Below are positions 6,739 to 14,696 of a stretch of 28,765 nt of DNA, in pieces. Numbering within the stretch: position 1 is the stretch's first letter; every line of letters begins with the position of its first letter. Both the position numbers and the translations under genes were made by a program. The notes beneath the pieces were generated by a model that saw only the letters and a list, made by a program, of their open reading frames with translations, was not told the origin of the DNA and made no database searches. The DNA is from Propionibacteriaceae bacterium (lineage in GTDB: Bacteria; Actinomycetota; Actinomycetes; Propionibacteriales; Propionibacteriaceae), in the NCBI GenBank assembly GCA_003153855.1, contig PMBM01000163.1, positions 1 through 28,765 of the forward strand, given 5' to 3'.

Positions 6739-9700
6739 TCAGTCGGGCCAGACGACCTGTACGTAGTCGACGGGACCTCGGCTGACGAGGTAGCCGCGGC
6801 CGGGCGGGAACCTCCGGGACGCCTTCTTGGGCAGCCGCACTCCGTACAGGTCGCCGTCGGTGTCGACGTTCGGGTTGAGGATGATGCCGTTGCGCACCTT
6901 GCGCAGCCCGGTGATCCAGCCGCCGAACGCGCGGTGAGCCGTATGCGTCTGGACGGCGGCCAGGACGGTCAGGTCGACGTCCCGTGCGCGCCGCAGCAGC
7001 GTCGCCAACGCGTTGCCGCCGGGGGTGTCGGCGAGCTCCTCGCCGTCGTCGACCACCACCAGCCATGGGCACGGGTTCGACTCGTGGTCGCGGAGCCGGT
7101 CCTCGAGGCGTCGGGCCAGGTCGTCGGCGGCGTCGGCGCCCGAGCCCACTTCGCGCCACCAGGGCGCGGCGAGAAGCGGAGTACGGCGCGGTGCGGCGAG
7201 GTACGCCTCGAGACCCGGCGTCGACTCGACGAGGCCGCGGGCAAGGTTCAGCAGCGTCATGCTCCGGCCGCACCGGTCGGTGCCGAAGACCCCGAACACG
7301 GGCGACTCGTCGAGGTCGAGCGCGACCGGGCTGTACGTGTCGCCGGACACGCCCAGCGGTACCGACGCGCGCTGTACCGCCCCGAACGCCACTGTGGTGC
7401 GGTCGATCCGGTCGGGCAGGGGGTAGACACCCTGCGGCCGACAGGGCGTCGCCCCCTGGAGGCGCGCGGCTGAGGCCGTACCGAGCTCGGCAAGGCGCTT
7501 CGCCTGTCCCGCGCCCGATGCGTCCTCGCCCAGCACGGCCACGTGCACCTCGACGCCGTTGAGGAAACCCCGCCCCGGAGGGAGCGTGGAGGAGGCCAAC
7601 GCGGTCGGCAGCCCGAGGGAGGCGTACTCGTCGCCGTCTGCCATCCGCAGCACGATCCGCTCGCTGATGCCGCTGGACAGCGTGGTGGGGACGGCGCTGC
7701 GCCGGTCCGCGGTGATCACGAACGCCAGGCCGGTAGCGCGTCCCTGGCCGACGAGCCGCTCGAAACGCTCCAGCAGCTCGCCGCGGTCGATGTTCATGTA
7801 CGTCTGGCGGAACGCTCCCAGCCCGTCCAGCAGTACGACGACGTACGGGAGCGCGCCGCCGCCGGCGCGGTACTCGGCCAGCGAGCCGGCGTTGGCCGTG
7901 GCTAGCAGGGCTGCGCGCTCGGCGACGATCTGTTCCAGCAGCCCGAACAGCCTGTCGATGCGTTCGGGTTCGTCGATGCTGACCACGCCTCCGACGATCG
8001 GCAGGGCGGTGAGCGGGCCGAGCCCGTGCCCGGTGGCGTCGAGCCCGTACAGGTGGACGTCGTCCGGGCCGCACCGGGCCGACAGTGCGGCGGCGATGCT
8101 CCGCAGGAGCTGCGTCTTGCCAGTGCCGCTGGTCCCGTACACGAGCAGGTGCCCTGTGACCCCCGGGTCGTACCAGCAGACGTCCTGCGCCTGGCGTTCC
8201 GGGAGGTCGACATGGCCGATGGGGATCGCTGTCGTTGAGGCATCCGAAGGCGCCGGGAGCGCCAGCAGCGCGGTCAGGTCGATCAGCGGCGGCAGCGGGT
8301 CGAGCCACGGCTTGGGCTGGTCCGCGACCCCGCTCACGGTGTGGGCCTCGCGGATGGCGGCGACGAGGCGCTGGAGGTCGGTCGGTCGGTCGTCCTGGAC
8401 ATCGCGGTGGCCGCCCCCTCGCGTGGCGTCCCGAAGCCCGGACCCGACGAGGAACGGCTCGACCGTCGTGGGCTGCCGGGTGCTGCCTCCCTGTTGCGAG
8501 CGGGCGTTGGCGTACGCGGACTGGACCAGCGTGACGTCGCTGTGCCCGACACGTACGAACGCGCGGCCCGGCAGGCTCTTGGGCAGCCGGGCGGCATCGG
8601 GCCGGTCGAGGACGTCGTTGCTGTCCTGCTCGTCGGCCATCCGGAGGGCGATGCGGAGGTTGGTGTTGGCCCGGATGTTCTCGTCGACGACACCGGAGGG
8701 TCGCTGGGTGGCGAGCATCAGGTGGACGCCGAGCGACCGGCCGCGCTGTGCGATGTCGACGACGCCCGCGACGAACTCGGGCACCTCCTTCTTGAGGAAG
8801 GCAAACTCGTCGAACACGATGAACAGGTTCGCGAGGCCGACATCCGGACGCCGTTGCTCGAGCTCAGGAAGGTCCTTGCAGCCGTTCTCCCGCAGGATCC
8901 GCTCGCGGCGCCTCAGCTCCGCGTTCAGCGAGATGAGGGCGCGTTTGGCGAGGTGGGCGTCGAGGTCGGTGAAGAAGCCGACCGTGTGGGGGAGCTGGAC
9001 GCAGTCGGCGAATGCAGCGCCGCCCTTGTAGTCGACGAGGACGAACGTGAGCGTCGATGCCGGGTACGTGGCGGCGAGCGAGCCGATCAGGCTCTGCAGC
9101 AGCTCGCTCTTCCCCGACCCGGTGGTGCCCGCTGCGAGACCGTGCGGGCCGTCGCGCCGGAGGTCGATGCTGACGGGTCCGGCGGACCCTGTACCGATCG
9201 GGGCCCCCAGCGTGCCGGTACCGGCGTACGTCGCCCAGCGCCGCTGGATCTGGCGAGCCTCCGGTTCGGGCATCTCGAGCAGGTCGAGGAGCAGGACGCG
9301 TCGCGGTACCTCGCCGGTCGCGGTGGCCGCGGTGGCATCGCTGAGCGGGGCCAACCGGCGGGCAACCTCGCGGGCCAGGTCGGGAGAGAGCCCGTCGATG
9401 ACGAGGTTCGAGATCTGGTCACCGCTCGCGGTGAGGGTGACCGACCCGGCATCCCCGCGGTCGTCGACCCTCACGATCGCGCGGCACTCTCCCGGCAGCC
9501 GCTCGGCGACGGTGTCCGCCACGATGCACGAGACGCCGAACCGCGGGCCGTCGGCCAGGAGCCGCGACAGTGCCGGCTGGGGGACCGCGGTGGGCCCCGG
9601 CACGACGACGAGGACCCACGGGTACGGACGCTCGTCGCCCACCCCGCGCTCGGCGCGCAGGCGCCGGGTGGTGACAAGGTCGTCGACGACCTGGAACAGG

Positions 9701-11160
9701 GCCCGTACGTCCTCGGCCTCGGAGGCGACCGTACGTGCTCCGGGGACCCCGACGAGCAGGGTCTCCGTGTGAGGCAGCCAGCGCAGCCACGCCCACTCGC
9801 TCTGGGGCGAGGACTCGGTCGCCGGCAGCAGCCCGACGATGGCCAGGTCGCGGGGACTGTGCAGGATCGCTGCCTGGACGACGAGCCAGCTCACGAGCGC
9901 GGTACGCACGCGCGCGGATCCCGCAATGCCCAGGACGCCGGTGGTGGTGAGGCCGACGTCGACCGGTACGGCCGGATCGAGGGCATGCGACGCGGCGAGC
10001 GCCTTGGCGCGCTCCTGGTCGGCGGTCTCCGGGGCGGTGAGGCCCTTCGTCGTGTCCGAGACGTTCGTGGTGACGGAGAGTCTGCTCGGCAGGTCCGCGG
10101 CCGCGATCCGTACCGTGAGGAAGTCCGCTTCGTCGTAGCGACGTTCCCAGAGCCGCGGATCTCGCGAGCGCACCCACTCCACGAGCTCCGCCACGCTCGG
10201 TGCGGCTGAACGGCGCTCGGCCAGCAGGGCGCGATGGGTGGCGTCGACGGTCCGCTCGAGCTGGTCCATCTCGGCGACGTAGGCAGCGCGCCGGGCGGCG
10301 TACTCCTTGCGCCCGCTGCGGCGGTCCTCCCAGCTCGACGCAGCCATCACGACCGGCCCCATCAGGGCGAACAGCAGCATCATGGGGCCCATGAAGTAAG
10401 CCATCACAGCGCCCATGACGACCGGGACGAGCGCGGTGGCCATGGGGATCTTCCGCCGTGGCGGCTGGACTGGGGCGGTCGGCACGGTGACGACGGGCGA
10501 GGTCGTGGTACGGGCCACGCGGGGCGACCGCGAGTACGACTCACGGCCGTCGACCCAGGTCACGTTGGCGTGGCCGTGTGCGGCGCCCGCGACGGCCACG
10601 ATCGACAGCTGGGTCGTGCCCAGCTCCAACACCTGTCCGGGCTGCACCTCTGTCGGCGCACTGAGCCGCCGGCCGTCGAGGAAGGTGCCGTTCGCCGACC
10701 CCGCGTCGGTGGCGACGACCGCGTGCGAGCCGACGCCGAGGTGGACGTGGCGGCGCGACGTCTGCGGGTCGCCCACCACGATGTCGGCGGTGTCGTCGCG
10801 ACCGACGATGTAGGCCGACCCAGCGCGCAGCGGGTACCGGGCTCCGGCGCTCGGGCCACCGACCACCGTGAGCTCGAAGGCCGGCAGGGCGGCGGTGGCG
10901 TCACGCACGGACTCCTGCGGCGGCCGTCCAGCAGGGACCAGCTCGAGACGGTCGCCGTGGACCAGCCGGGCGTCGGAGACGGTACGAGCCGGGTCGAGGC
11001 GCGACGCCGTACGCGCCACGTAGGCGTCGACGGGCCCGGTGGCGCCGACGGTGTCCTTGAGCGCGTCGATCAGCTCGGCGGCCGGTGCGGCCGCGTCGAT
11101 GTCGACCCGCAGGTCCACGGGGGGCCGGCCGGTACGGGACACGACGAGGAGAAGCTCCAT
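6739..11160 (-). CDS. EccC/EssC-type FtsK/SpoIIIE secretion ATPase with ubiquitin-like and FHA domains
   Basis: About 1473-aa motor of a type VII secretion system. Order of parts: ubiquitin-like fold, about 1-78; FHA domain, about 95-190, with GR (120-121), SRRH (135-138) and the NGTFLDG motif (157-163); two membrane helices, about 239-277; then three FtsK-type ATPase domains. ATPase 1 has Walker A GTTGSGKS (about 678-685) and Walker B VFDE (about 781-784); ATPase 2 has GTSGTGKT (about 1008-1015) with VLLDG instead of DE; ATPase 3 has a degenerate GTDRCGRS (about 1292-1299) with Lys replaced by Arg. The N-terminal FHA resembles Firmicute EssC more than mycobacterial EccC. GAGGAGG lies 7 nt before the ATG, and the start follows the sigma-factor stop by 1 nt. 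It should export the WXG100-like proteins encoded opposite. Confidence 0.93.
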   Translation of the reverse strand: MELLLVVSRTGRPPVDLRVDIDAAAPAAELIDALKDTVGATGPVDAYVARTASRLDPARTVSDARLVHGDRLELVPAGRPPQESVRDATAALPAFELTVVGGPSAGARYPLRAGSAYIVGRDDTADIVVGDPQTSRRHVHLGVGSHAVVATDAGSANGTFLDGRRLSAPTEVQPGQVLELGTTQLSIVAVAGAAHGHANVTWVDGRESYSRSPRVARTTTSPVVTVPTAPVQPPRRKIPMATALVPVVMGAVMAYFMGPMMLLFALMGPVVMAASSWEDRRSGRKEYAARRAAYVAEMDQLERTVDATHRALLAERRSAAPSVAELVEWVRSRDPRLWERRYDEADFLTVRIAAADLPSRLSVTTNVSDTTKGLTAPETADQERAKALAASHALDPAVPVDVGLTTTGVLGIAGSARVRTALVSWLVVQAAILHSPRDLAIVGLLPATESSPQSEWAWLRWLPHTETLLVGVPGARTVASEAEDVRALFQVVDDLVTTRRLRAERGVGDERPYPWVLVVVPGPTAVPQPALSRLLADGPRFGVSCIVADTVAERLPGECRAIVRVDDRGDAGSVTLTASGDQISNLVIDGLSPDLAREVARRLAPLSDATAATATGEVPRRVLLLDLLEMPEPEARQIQRRWATYAGTGTLGAPIGTGSAGPVSIDLRRDGPHGLAAGTTGSGKSELLQSLIGSLAATYPASTLTFVLVDYKGGAAFADCVQLPHTVGFFTDLDAHLAKRALISLNAELRRRERILRENGCKDLPELEQRRPDVGLANLFIVFDEFAFLKKEVPEFVAGVVDIAQRGRSLGVHLMLATQRPSGVVDENIRANTNLRIALRMADEQDSNDVLDRPDAARLPKSLPGRAFVRVGHSDVTLVQSAYANARSQQGGSTRQPTTVEPFLVGSGLRDATRGGGHRDVQDDRPTDLQRLVAAIREAHTVSGVADQPKPWLDPLPPLIDLTALLALPAPSDASTTAIPIGHVDLPERQAQDVCWYDPGVTGHLLVYGTSGTGKTQLLRSIAAALSARCGPDDVHLYGLDATGHGLGPLTALPIVGGVVSIDEPERIDRLFGLLEQIVAERAALLATANAGSLAEYRAGGGALPYVVVLLDGLGAFRQTYMNIDRGELLERFERLVGQGRATGLAFVITADRRSAVPTTLSSGISERIVLRMADGDEYASLGLPTALASSTLPPGRGFLNGVEVHVAVLGEDASGAGQAKRLAELGTASAARLQGATPCRPQGVYPLPDRIDRTTVAFGAVQRASVPLGVSGDTYSPVALDLDESPVFGVFGTDRCGRSMTLLNLARGLVESTPGLEAYLAAPRRTPLLAAPWWREVGSGADAADDLARRLEDRLRDHESNPCPWLVVVDDGEELADTPGGNALATLLRRARDVDLTVLAAVQTHTAHRAFGGWITGLRKVRNGIILNPNVDTDGDLYGVRLPKKASRRFPPGRGYLVSRGPVDYVQVVWPD

Positions 11161-11161
11161 G

Positions 11162-11731
11162 TCACGACCTCCTCGAGGGTTGGGTGCCGCTCGTCGCGAG
11201 CGCGGCGCGGAGAGACTGAAGGCCTCGGTGGGCTCGAGAACGTACGGAGTCGGCGGAGATCCCGAGGACGTGTGCCGTCTCGGTCACGTCGAGGCCGTCC
11301 GCGTACCGCAGGATGACCACGACCCGCTGGCTGGGGGTGAGCGACGCAAGGGGTTGGCTGATCCGCCGCTCGGCGGTCAGGCGGTCGACGACCCCGTCGT
11401 CGAAGCATGGGATTGCCGGCACCTCGACGGTGGCCGTTGCGAGCTCTCGTCGAGAAGGGTGCCTGGCCCGTTCCGCCAGCTGTCTGGACGCGATGCGGAA
11501 CAGCCACGCCCTGATCGACGTCCCACGCCATTCGAAGCGTGGGAGCGCGAGCCACGCCCGGATGAACGTCTCGGCCACGAGGTCGTCGACGTCGTCATGA
11601 GGCGAGCGGCGGGCGAGGAAGGCCGCGACGCCCGGTGCGTACAGACCGTAGAGCTGGCGGAACGACTCCTTGTCGCCGCCGGCCGCGCGTTCCACCAGCC
11701 GTGCTTCGTCGGTGAGGGTGAAGTCGGACAT
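11162..11731 (-). CDS. ECF-type RNA polymerase sigma factor
   Basis: 189-aa sigma-70 family protein with only regions 2 and 4. Region 2 is about 9-85, with the core-binding motif DVDDLVAETFIRAW (47-60) and 'IRAWLFRIASRQLAERAR'. Region 4 is about 125-176, with the helix-turn-helix VTETAHVLGISADSVRSRAHRG. No anti-sigma gene is adjacent; instead it sits 13 bp after a transmembrane Ser/Thr kinase and 1 bp before the secretion ATPase, so the three are surely one operon. Kinase-linked ECF factors are known, and phosphorylation can replace anti-sigma control in some. The acidic DD residues of region 2.2 are intact here, unlike in the phospho-activated EcfP type. Its targets may include the WXG100 genes; this is inference. 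The ATG at 11731 was chosen at the family's usual N-terminus. Confidence 0.9.
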   Translation of the reverse strand: MSDFTLTDEARLVERAAGGDKESFRQLYGLYAPGVAAFLARRSPHDDVDDLVAETFIRAWLALPRFEWRGTSIRAWLFRIASRQLAERARHPSRRELATATVEVPAIPCFDDGVVDRLTAERRISQPLASLTPSQRVVVILRYADGLDVTETAHVLGISADSVRSRAHRGLQSLRAALATSGTQPSRRS

Positions 11732-11744
11732 CGTCGGAAGGCGC

Positions 11745-13499
11745 TCAGGCGGCGACGCAGGACTTGGGACTCGGCGCGCTCGACATCCCGTTCTCGCCCA
11801 CGGCGATGATCTCGTAGCAGAGCGCCACCCCAGCTGGGGGACTGTTGTCGACGAGGCAGTACGGGTACCCCCCCGGACAGTTCGTGACGTTTGTAACGGG
11901 GAGCTCGTTGTAGGGGAACGATCCGTACGCGCCACCGTTGGCAGCGCGGATCGCCTTGTACGACGCCACGGTCGCTGTCGGCGACTTGTTCCACACCAGC
12001 TGGACTTTCGCTCCCGAACGCGTCGCGACCAGGTCGGGCGGCGGTGACGGCGCGATCACGATGATCTTCGTGATTCTCGTGTAGATCGAGATGAGCGGCT
12101 TCGACACCGACGCCTGGGCGGACGAGGGCGCCGCGGTCGGAGTGGGTGTCGACGTGGGGGTCGGCGTCGCGGTCGGAGTGGGTGTGGGAGTGGGCGTAGG
12201 CGTCGCCGAGGTCGATGTCGCCGACGGTGTCGGGGTGGAGGACGTGGACGGAGTGGCCACGACGCTTGCCCCACCGCCGACCATCGCCATGACCTGCCGC
12301 CACGGGACGACGACCAGGAGCGCGGCCAGCACCACCACAGCACCGACGGCGACCAACGCCCGTACGTGCCGTTTGCGCGGTTTCGCGGCGGGGGGTGGTT
12401 CCGAGGGCGTCTCGACCTGACGAGACCGCGCCGCGAGCATCGTGGCGTCCCCGCCGGCCGGGCTGGCACCGACGGCATGGAAGACGGGCGGCAGGATCGT
12501 TGCGCCTGCTGCGAACCCCGACGCAGCCGCGGGAGAAGCCCCGACCACGTTCGGGATGGTCGCGAGGGATGACGCGATGACGGTCGCCGGCGCGGTGGAT
12601 CCGGTGACGATCCTCTCCGAGACCGGGCCCATGAGCACCATGTCGGTGACGGGCTCGCCGGCAGCGCGCTGCACGTCCTGAAGGCGTCGACCGAAGTCCG
12701 CGAGAGTCTGAGGCCGGTCAGCCGGGTCCTTGGCCATCGCCGCCTGGATCGCCTCGCTCAGCGCTGGTGGGGCGATCGCGGGATCGAGCGCCGGTGGCTG
12801 CTCGTGCAGGACGCGGTCGACGAAGCCCGCGATCCCGGTCTGCTCGGGGTCGGAGAACGCGGATTCGCCGCGCAGCAGCTGGTACAGGGTGGAGCCCAGG
12901 TTGTACGCGTCGGTCCTCATGTCGGCAGGCTTGCCGAGCAGCACCTCGGGGGCTGCGTGCGTCGGGGTGTACGCGGTCGTCACCGTGGCCGCGCCGCGTG
13001 CCGTGGAGATGCCGAAGTCGGCCAGCGCGGGCTCGCCGAACGCCGTGATCAGGATGTTCTCCGGCTTCACGTCCCGGTGGAGCACACCGAGCTGGTGGGC
13101 CGCATCGAGAGCGCCGGCGATCTTGATGCCGATGCGGGTCACCTCGGCAGCCGGGATCGGACCGGTCGAGCGCACCCGGTCCGCCAGCGAGCCGTGCTCG
13201 CAGTACGTCATCGCGAGGAACGGATGGCCGTCGTCGAGGAACCCCGAGTCGAAGACCGTCACGATGTTGGGGTGGCCTGTCAGGCGACCCATGAGCGTGC
13301 ACTCCCGCTCGAACCGACGACGTCCCGCCTCGTCGTCGATCCCCGCCAGGAGGATCTTGACCGCGACCATCCTGTCGTAGGCGATCTGGCGCGCGCGCCA
13401 GACTGTGCTGAATCCCCCCCGCCCGATCAGCTCGAACGAGTCGTAACCTGGGACTCGCGGCCGCGAGAGCCGGCCGGAGTCCTCATCGACACCGTCCAT
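11745..13499 (-). CDS. Transmembrane Ser/Thr protein kinase with extracellular FN3-like domain
   Basis: 584-aa Hanks-type kinase. Catalytic features: glycine loop GRGGFSTVW (26-34), K48 in VAVKI, HRDVKPEN (141-148) and DFG (161-163). A 100-residue cytosolic linker contains repeated Thr-hydrophobic sites (T285, T306, T314, T334, T353). One membrane helix spans about 379-400. A Thr/Pro repeat stalk (about 416-460) is followed by a fibronectin type III-like domain (about 484-580) with four cysteines (C541, C548, C561, C581) that may form disulfides outside the cell. Usual actinobacterial PknB kinases carry PASTA repeats instead. First gene of the operon kinase-sigma-EccC. A TAGTGT -10-like box (13514-13509) lies 9 nt before the ATG, so the leader is nearly absent. 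It probably senses an external ligand and controls sigma factor or ATPase activity. Confidence 0.92.
   Translation of the reverse strand: MDGVDEDSGRLSRPRVPGYDSFELIGRGGFSTVWRARQIAYDRMVAVKILLAGIDDEAGRRRFERECTLMGRLTGHPNIVTVFDSGFLDDGHPFLAMTYCEHGSLADRVRSTGPIPAAEVTRIGIKIAGALDAAHQLGVLHRDVKPENILITAFGEPALADFGISTARGAATVTTAYTPTHAAPEVLLGKPADMRTDAYNLGSTLYQLLRGESAFSDPEQTGIAGFVDRVLHEQPPALDPAIAPPALSEAIQAAMAKDPADRPQTLADFGRRLQDVQRAAGEPVTDMVLMGPVSERIVTGSTAPATVIASSLATIPNVVGASPAAASGFAAGATILPPVFHAVGASPAGGDATMLAARSRQVETPSEPPPAAKPRKRHVRALVAVGAVVVLAALLVVVPWRQVMAMVGGGASVVATPSTSSTPTPSATSTSATPTPTPTPTPTATPTPTSTPTPTAAPSSAQASVSKPLISIYTRITKIIVIAPSPPPDLVATRSGAKVQLVWNKSPTATVASYKAIRAANGGAYGSFPYNELPVTNVTNCPGGYPYCLVDNSPPAGVALCYEIIAVGENGMSSAPSPKSCVAA
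12120..12245. repeat. Low-complexity repeat encoding the Thr/Pro stalk of the kinase
   Basis: Imperfect 6-bp periodic DNA (plus strand GGNGTG/GGCGTC units) encodes the Pro-Thr repeats of the kinase stalk. Runs GGG at 12180-12182, 12186-12188 and 12192-12194 with near neighbours could form a G-quadruplex on the plus (template) strand. Slippage by one unit would change stalk length without shifting the frame. Confidence 0.6.
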
Positions 13500-13545
13500 G
13501 GTGATTTCACACTAATGCCGCGTGAGACGCCCCACTGGGCTTGGG

Positions 13546-13559
13546 GTGAGATTGCTCAC
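13546..13559. promoter_or_regulatory. Inverted repeat upstream of the kinase operon
   Basis: GTGAG-ATTG-CTCAC is a perfect 5-bp inverted repeat about 47 bp upstream of the kinase start. A shorter GTGA-TT-TCAC (13501-13510) lies beside the start codon, overlapping the predicted -10 box. These could be regulator sites, but they are short and chance is possible. Confidence 0.3.
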
Positions 13560-13581
13560 GCGAGCCGTAGCCGCACCCCGG

Positions 13582-13709
13582 TCCGGGAGAGAACCTAGGT
13601 GGCTCGGGGAGAGAACGTGGCCGGCTTGGAGGCGAACGTGGCTGGTCCGGGGAGGGAACCGGTCCCGTCAGGAGAGCACCTGTACAGGTCCGGAGCATCC
13701 CTGTACTGG
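13582..13709. repeat. Six imperfect 21/22-bp tandem repeats upstream of the kinase operon
   Basis: Six head-to-tail units occupy 13582-13602, 13603-13624, 13625-13645, 13646-13667, 13668-13688 and 13689-13709, with lengths 21, 22, 21, 22, 21 and 21. Units 1-4 share a core like GGGAGAGAACCT or GGGAGAGAACGT followed by GG; units 5 and 6 are more divergent and share CCTGTAC. Short palindromes recur at the same place in the unit (ACCTAGGT, ACCGGT, ACCTGTACAGGT). The period is two helical turns, so all copies face the same side of the DNA. The array fills the gap between the map stop and the kinase operon promoter. A multi-copy operator is the most likely role; it is not a CRISPR array because there are no spacers. 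Confidence 0.7.
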
Positions 13710-13710
13710 T

Positions 13711-14481
13711 CTACTCCGGGAGTGTGAGGATCTCGGGGCCGGACGCGGTGAGGGCGATGGTGTGCTCGGTGTGGGCGGTGCGGCAGCCCGTGGCGCTGCG
13801 GAGGGTCCAGCCGTCGTCGTCGACCTTGAGGCGGTCCGTATCGGCCATGACCCAGGGCTCGATGGCGAGGAGCAGGCCCGGCTTCAGCGGGAACCCGCGG
13901 CCAGGCATCCCGTTGTTCGAGATGTGCGGGTCCTGGTGCATCGTGCTCCCGACGCCGTGGCCGCCGAACTCGGTGCTGACCTTGTAGCCGGCTCCCGTCA
14001 GCACCTGTCCGATGGCGTACGAGATGTCACCGGTCTTCGACCCTGTTCCCGCAGCCGTGATCCCGGCGGCGAGCGCATCGCGCGTCGCGTCGATCATGCG
14101 CTGGTCCGCCGGGTCGACGGTGTCGCCGACGACGAAGCTGATCGCCGCATCGGCCACCCAGCCGTCGACGCCGACCGCGAAGTCGAGGGTGAGGAGGTCG
14201 CCGTCGCGCAGCACGTAGTCGTACGGCAACCCGTGCAGTACGGCGTCGTTGACCGACGTACAGATCACCTTCCCGAACGGCCCCCGGCCGAACGACGGCG
14301 CGTAGTCGACGTAGCAGGAGACGGCCCCACGCCGGGCGATCAGCTCGACCGTCCAGTCGTTGATCTCCAGCAGGTTCGTCCCTGGCTCGGCACGACGCTG
14401 GAGCTCCGCCAGCGTCGATCCCACGAAGGCGCCTGCCGGCCTTGCCGCGTCGACCTGACGCGGCGACAGCACCTCGATCAT
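13711..14481 (-). CDS. map: Type I methionine aminopeptidase
   Basis: 256-aa cytosolic metalloprotease that removes the initiator methionine from new proteins. The five metal ligands of the family are present: D100, D111, H175 (GGHGVGS), E208 (AIEPW) and E239 (HTEHT), with the substrate-binding H83 in VLHGLP. The length fits the short bacterial form without an N-terminal extension. GGAGGAA lies about 5 nt before the ATG at 14481. It is transcribed toward the repeat array and the kinase operon, and probably on its own transcript. In many actinobacteria map lies next to secY and adk; that is not so here, so this may be one of two or more paralogues. Confidence 0.96.
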   Translation of the reverse strand: MIEVLSPRQVDAARPAGAFVGSTLAELQRRAEPGTNLLEINDWTVELIARRGAVSCYVDYAPSFGRGPFGKVICTSVNDAVLHGLPYDYVLRDGDLLTLDFAVGVDGWVADAAISFVVGDTVDPADQRMIDATRDALAAGITAAGTGSKTGDISYAIGQVLTGAGYKVSTEFGGHGVGSTMHQDPHISNNGMPGRGFPLKPGLLLAIEPWVMADTDRLKVDDDGWTLRSATGCRTAHTEHTIALTASGPEILTLPE

Positions 14482-14635
14482 CGTTCCTCCACCCGCTGCA
14501 TCGTCATCCTCGACCCGGCCCTACGGCCTCGGTGTCGAGCCTATGCGCCGGAGGTCAGCGCGCGGGGCTCAGTAACAGAACGTACGAGCGTCGGCAGCGA
14601 CCACCGCCGCATCGTCGTCGAGCTGGGGCTGTCGG

Positions 14636-14669
14636 CCACGCGCTGAGCTGCCGTGCGGCGCCGGCGTGG
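14636..14669 (-). terminator. Candidate terminator after the lipid kinase gene
   Basis: CCACGC (14636-14641) pairs with GCGTGG (14664-14669) around a GC-rich 22-nt inner region that can fold again. It lies about 28 bp downstream of the PAP2-kinase stop on the minus strand. No T tract is present, as is common in high-GC actinobacteria. The rest of the 215-bp gap 14482-14696 shows no gene. Confidence 0.35.
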
Positions 14670-14696
14670 GATCCCCCAGGTGCCGCGACAGCTCGA

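Noticed and set aside
13582-13709. CRISPR array
   Set aside because: Units are contiguous and imperfect with no unique spacers, and no cas gene is present.
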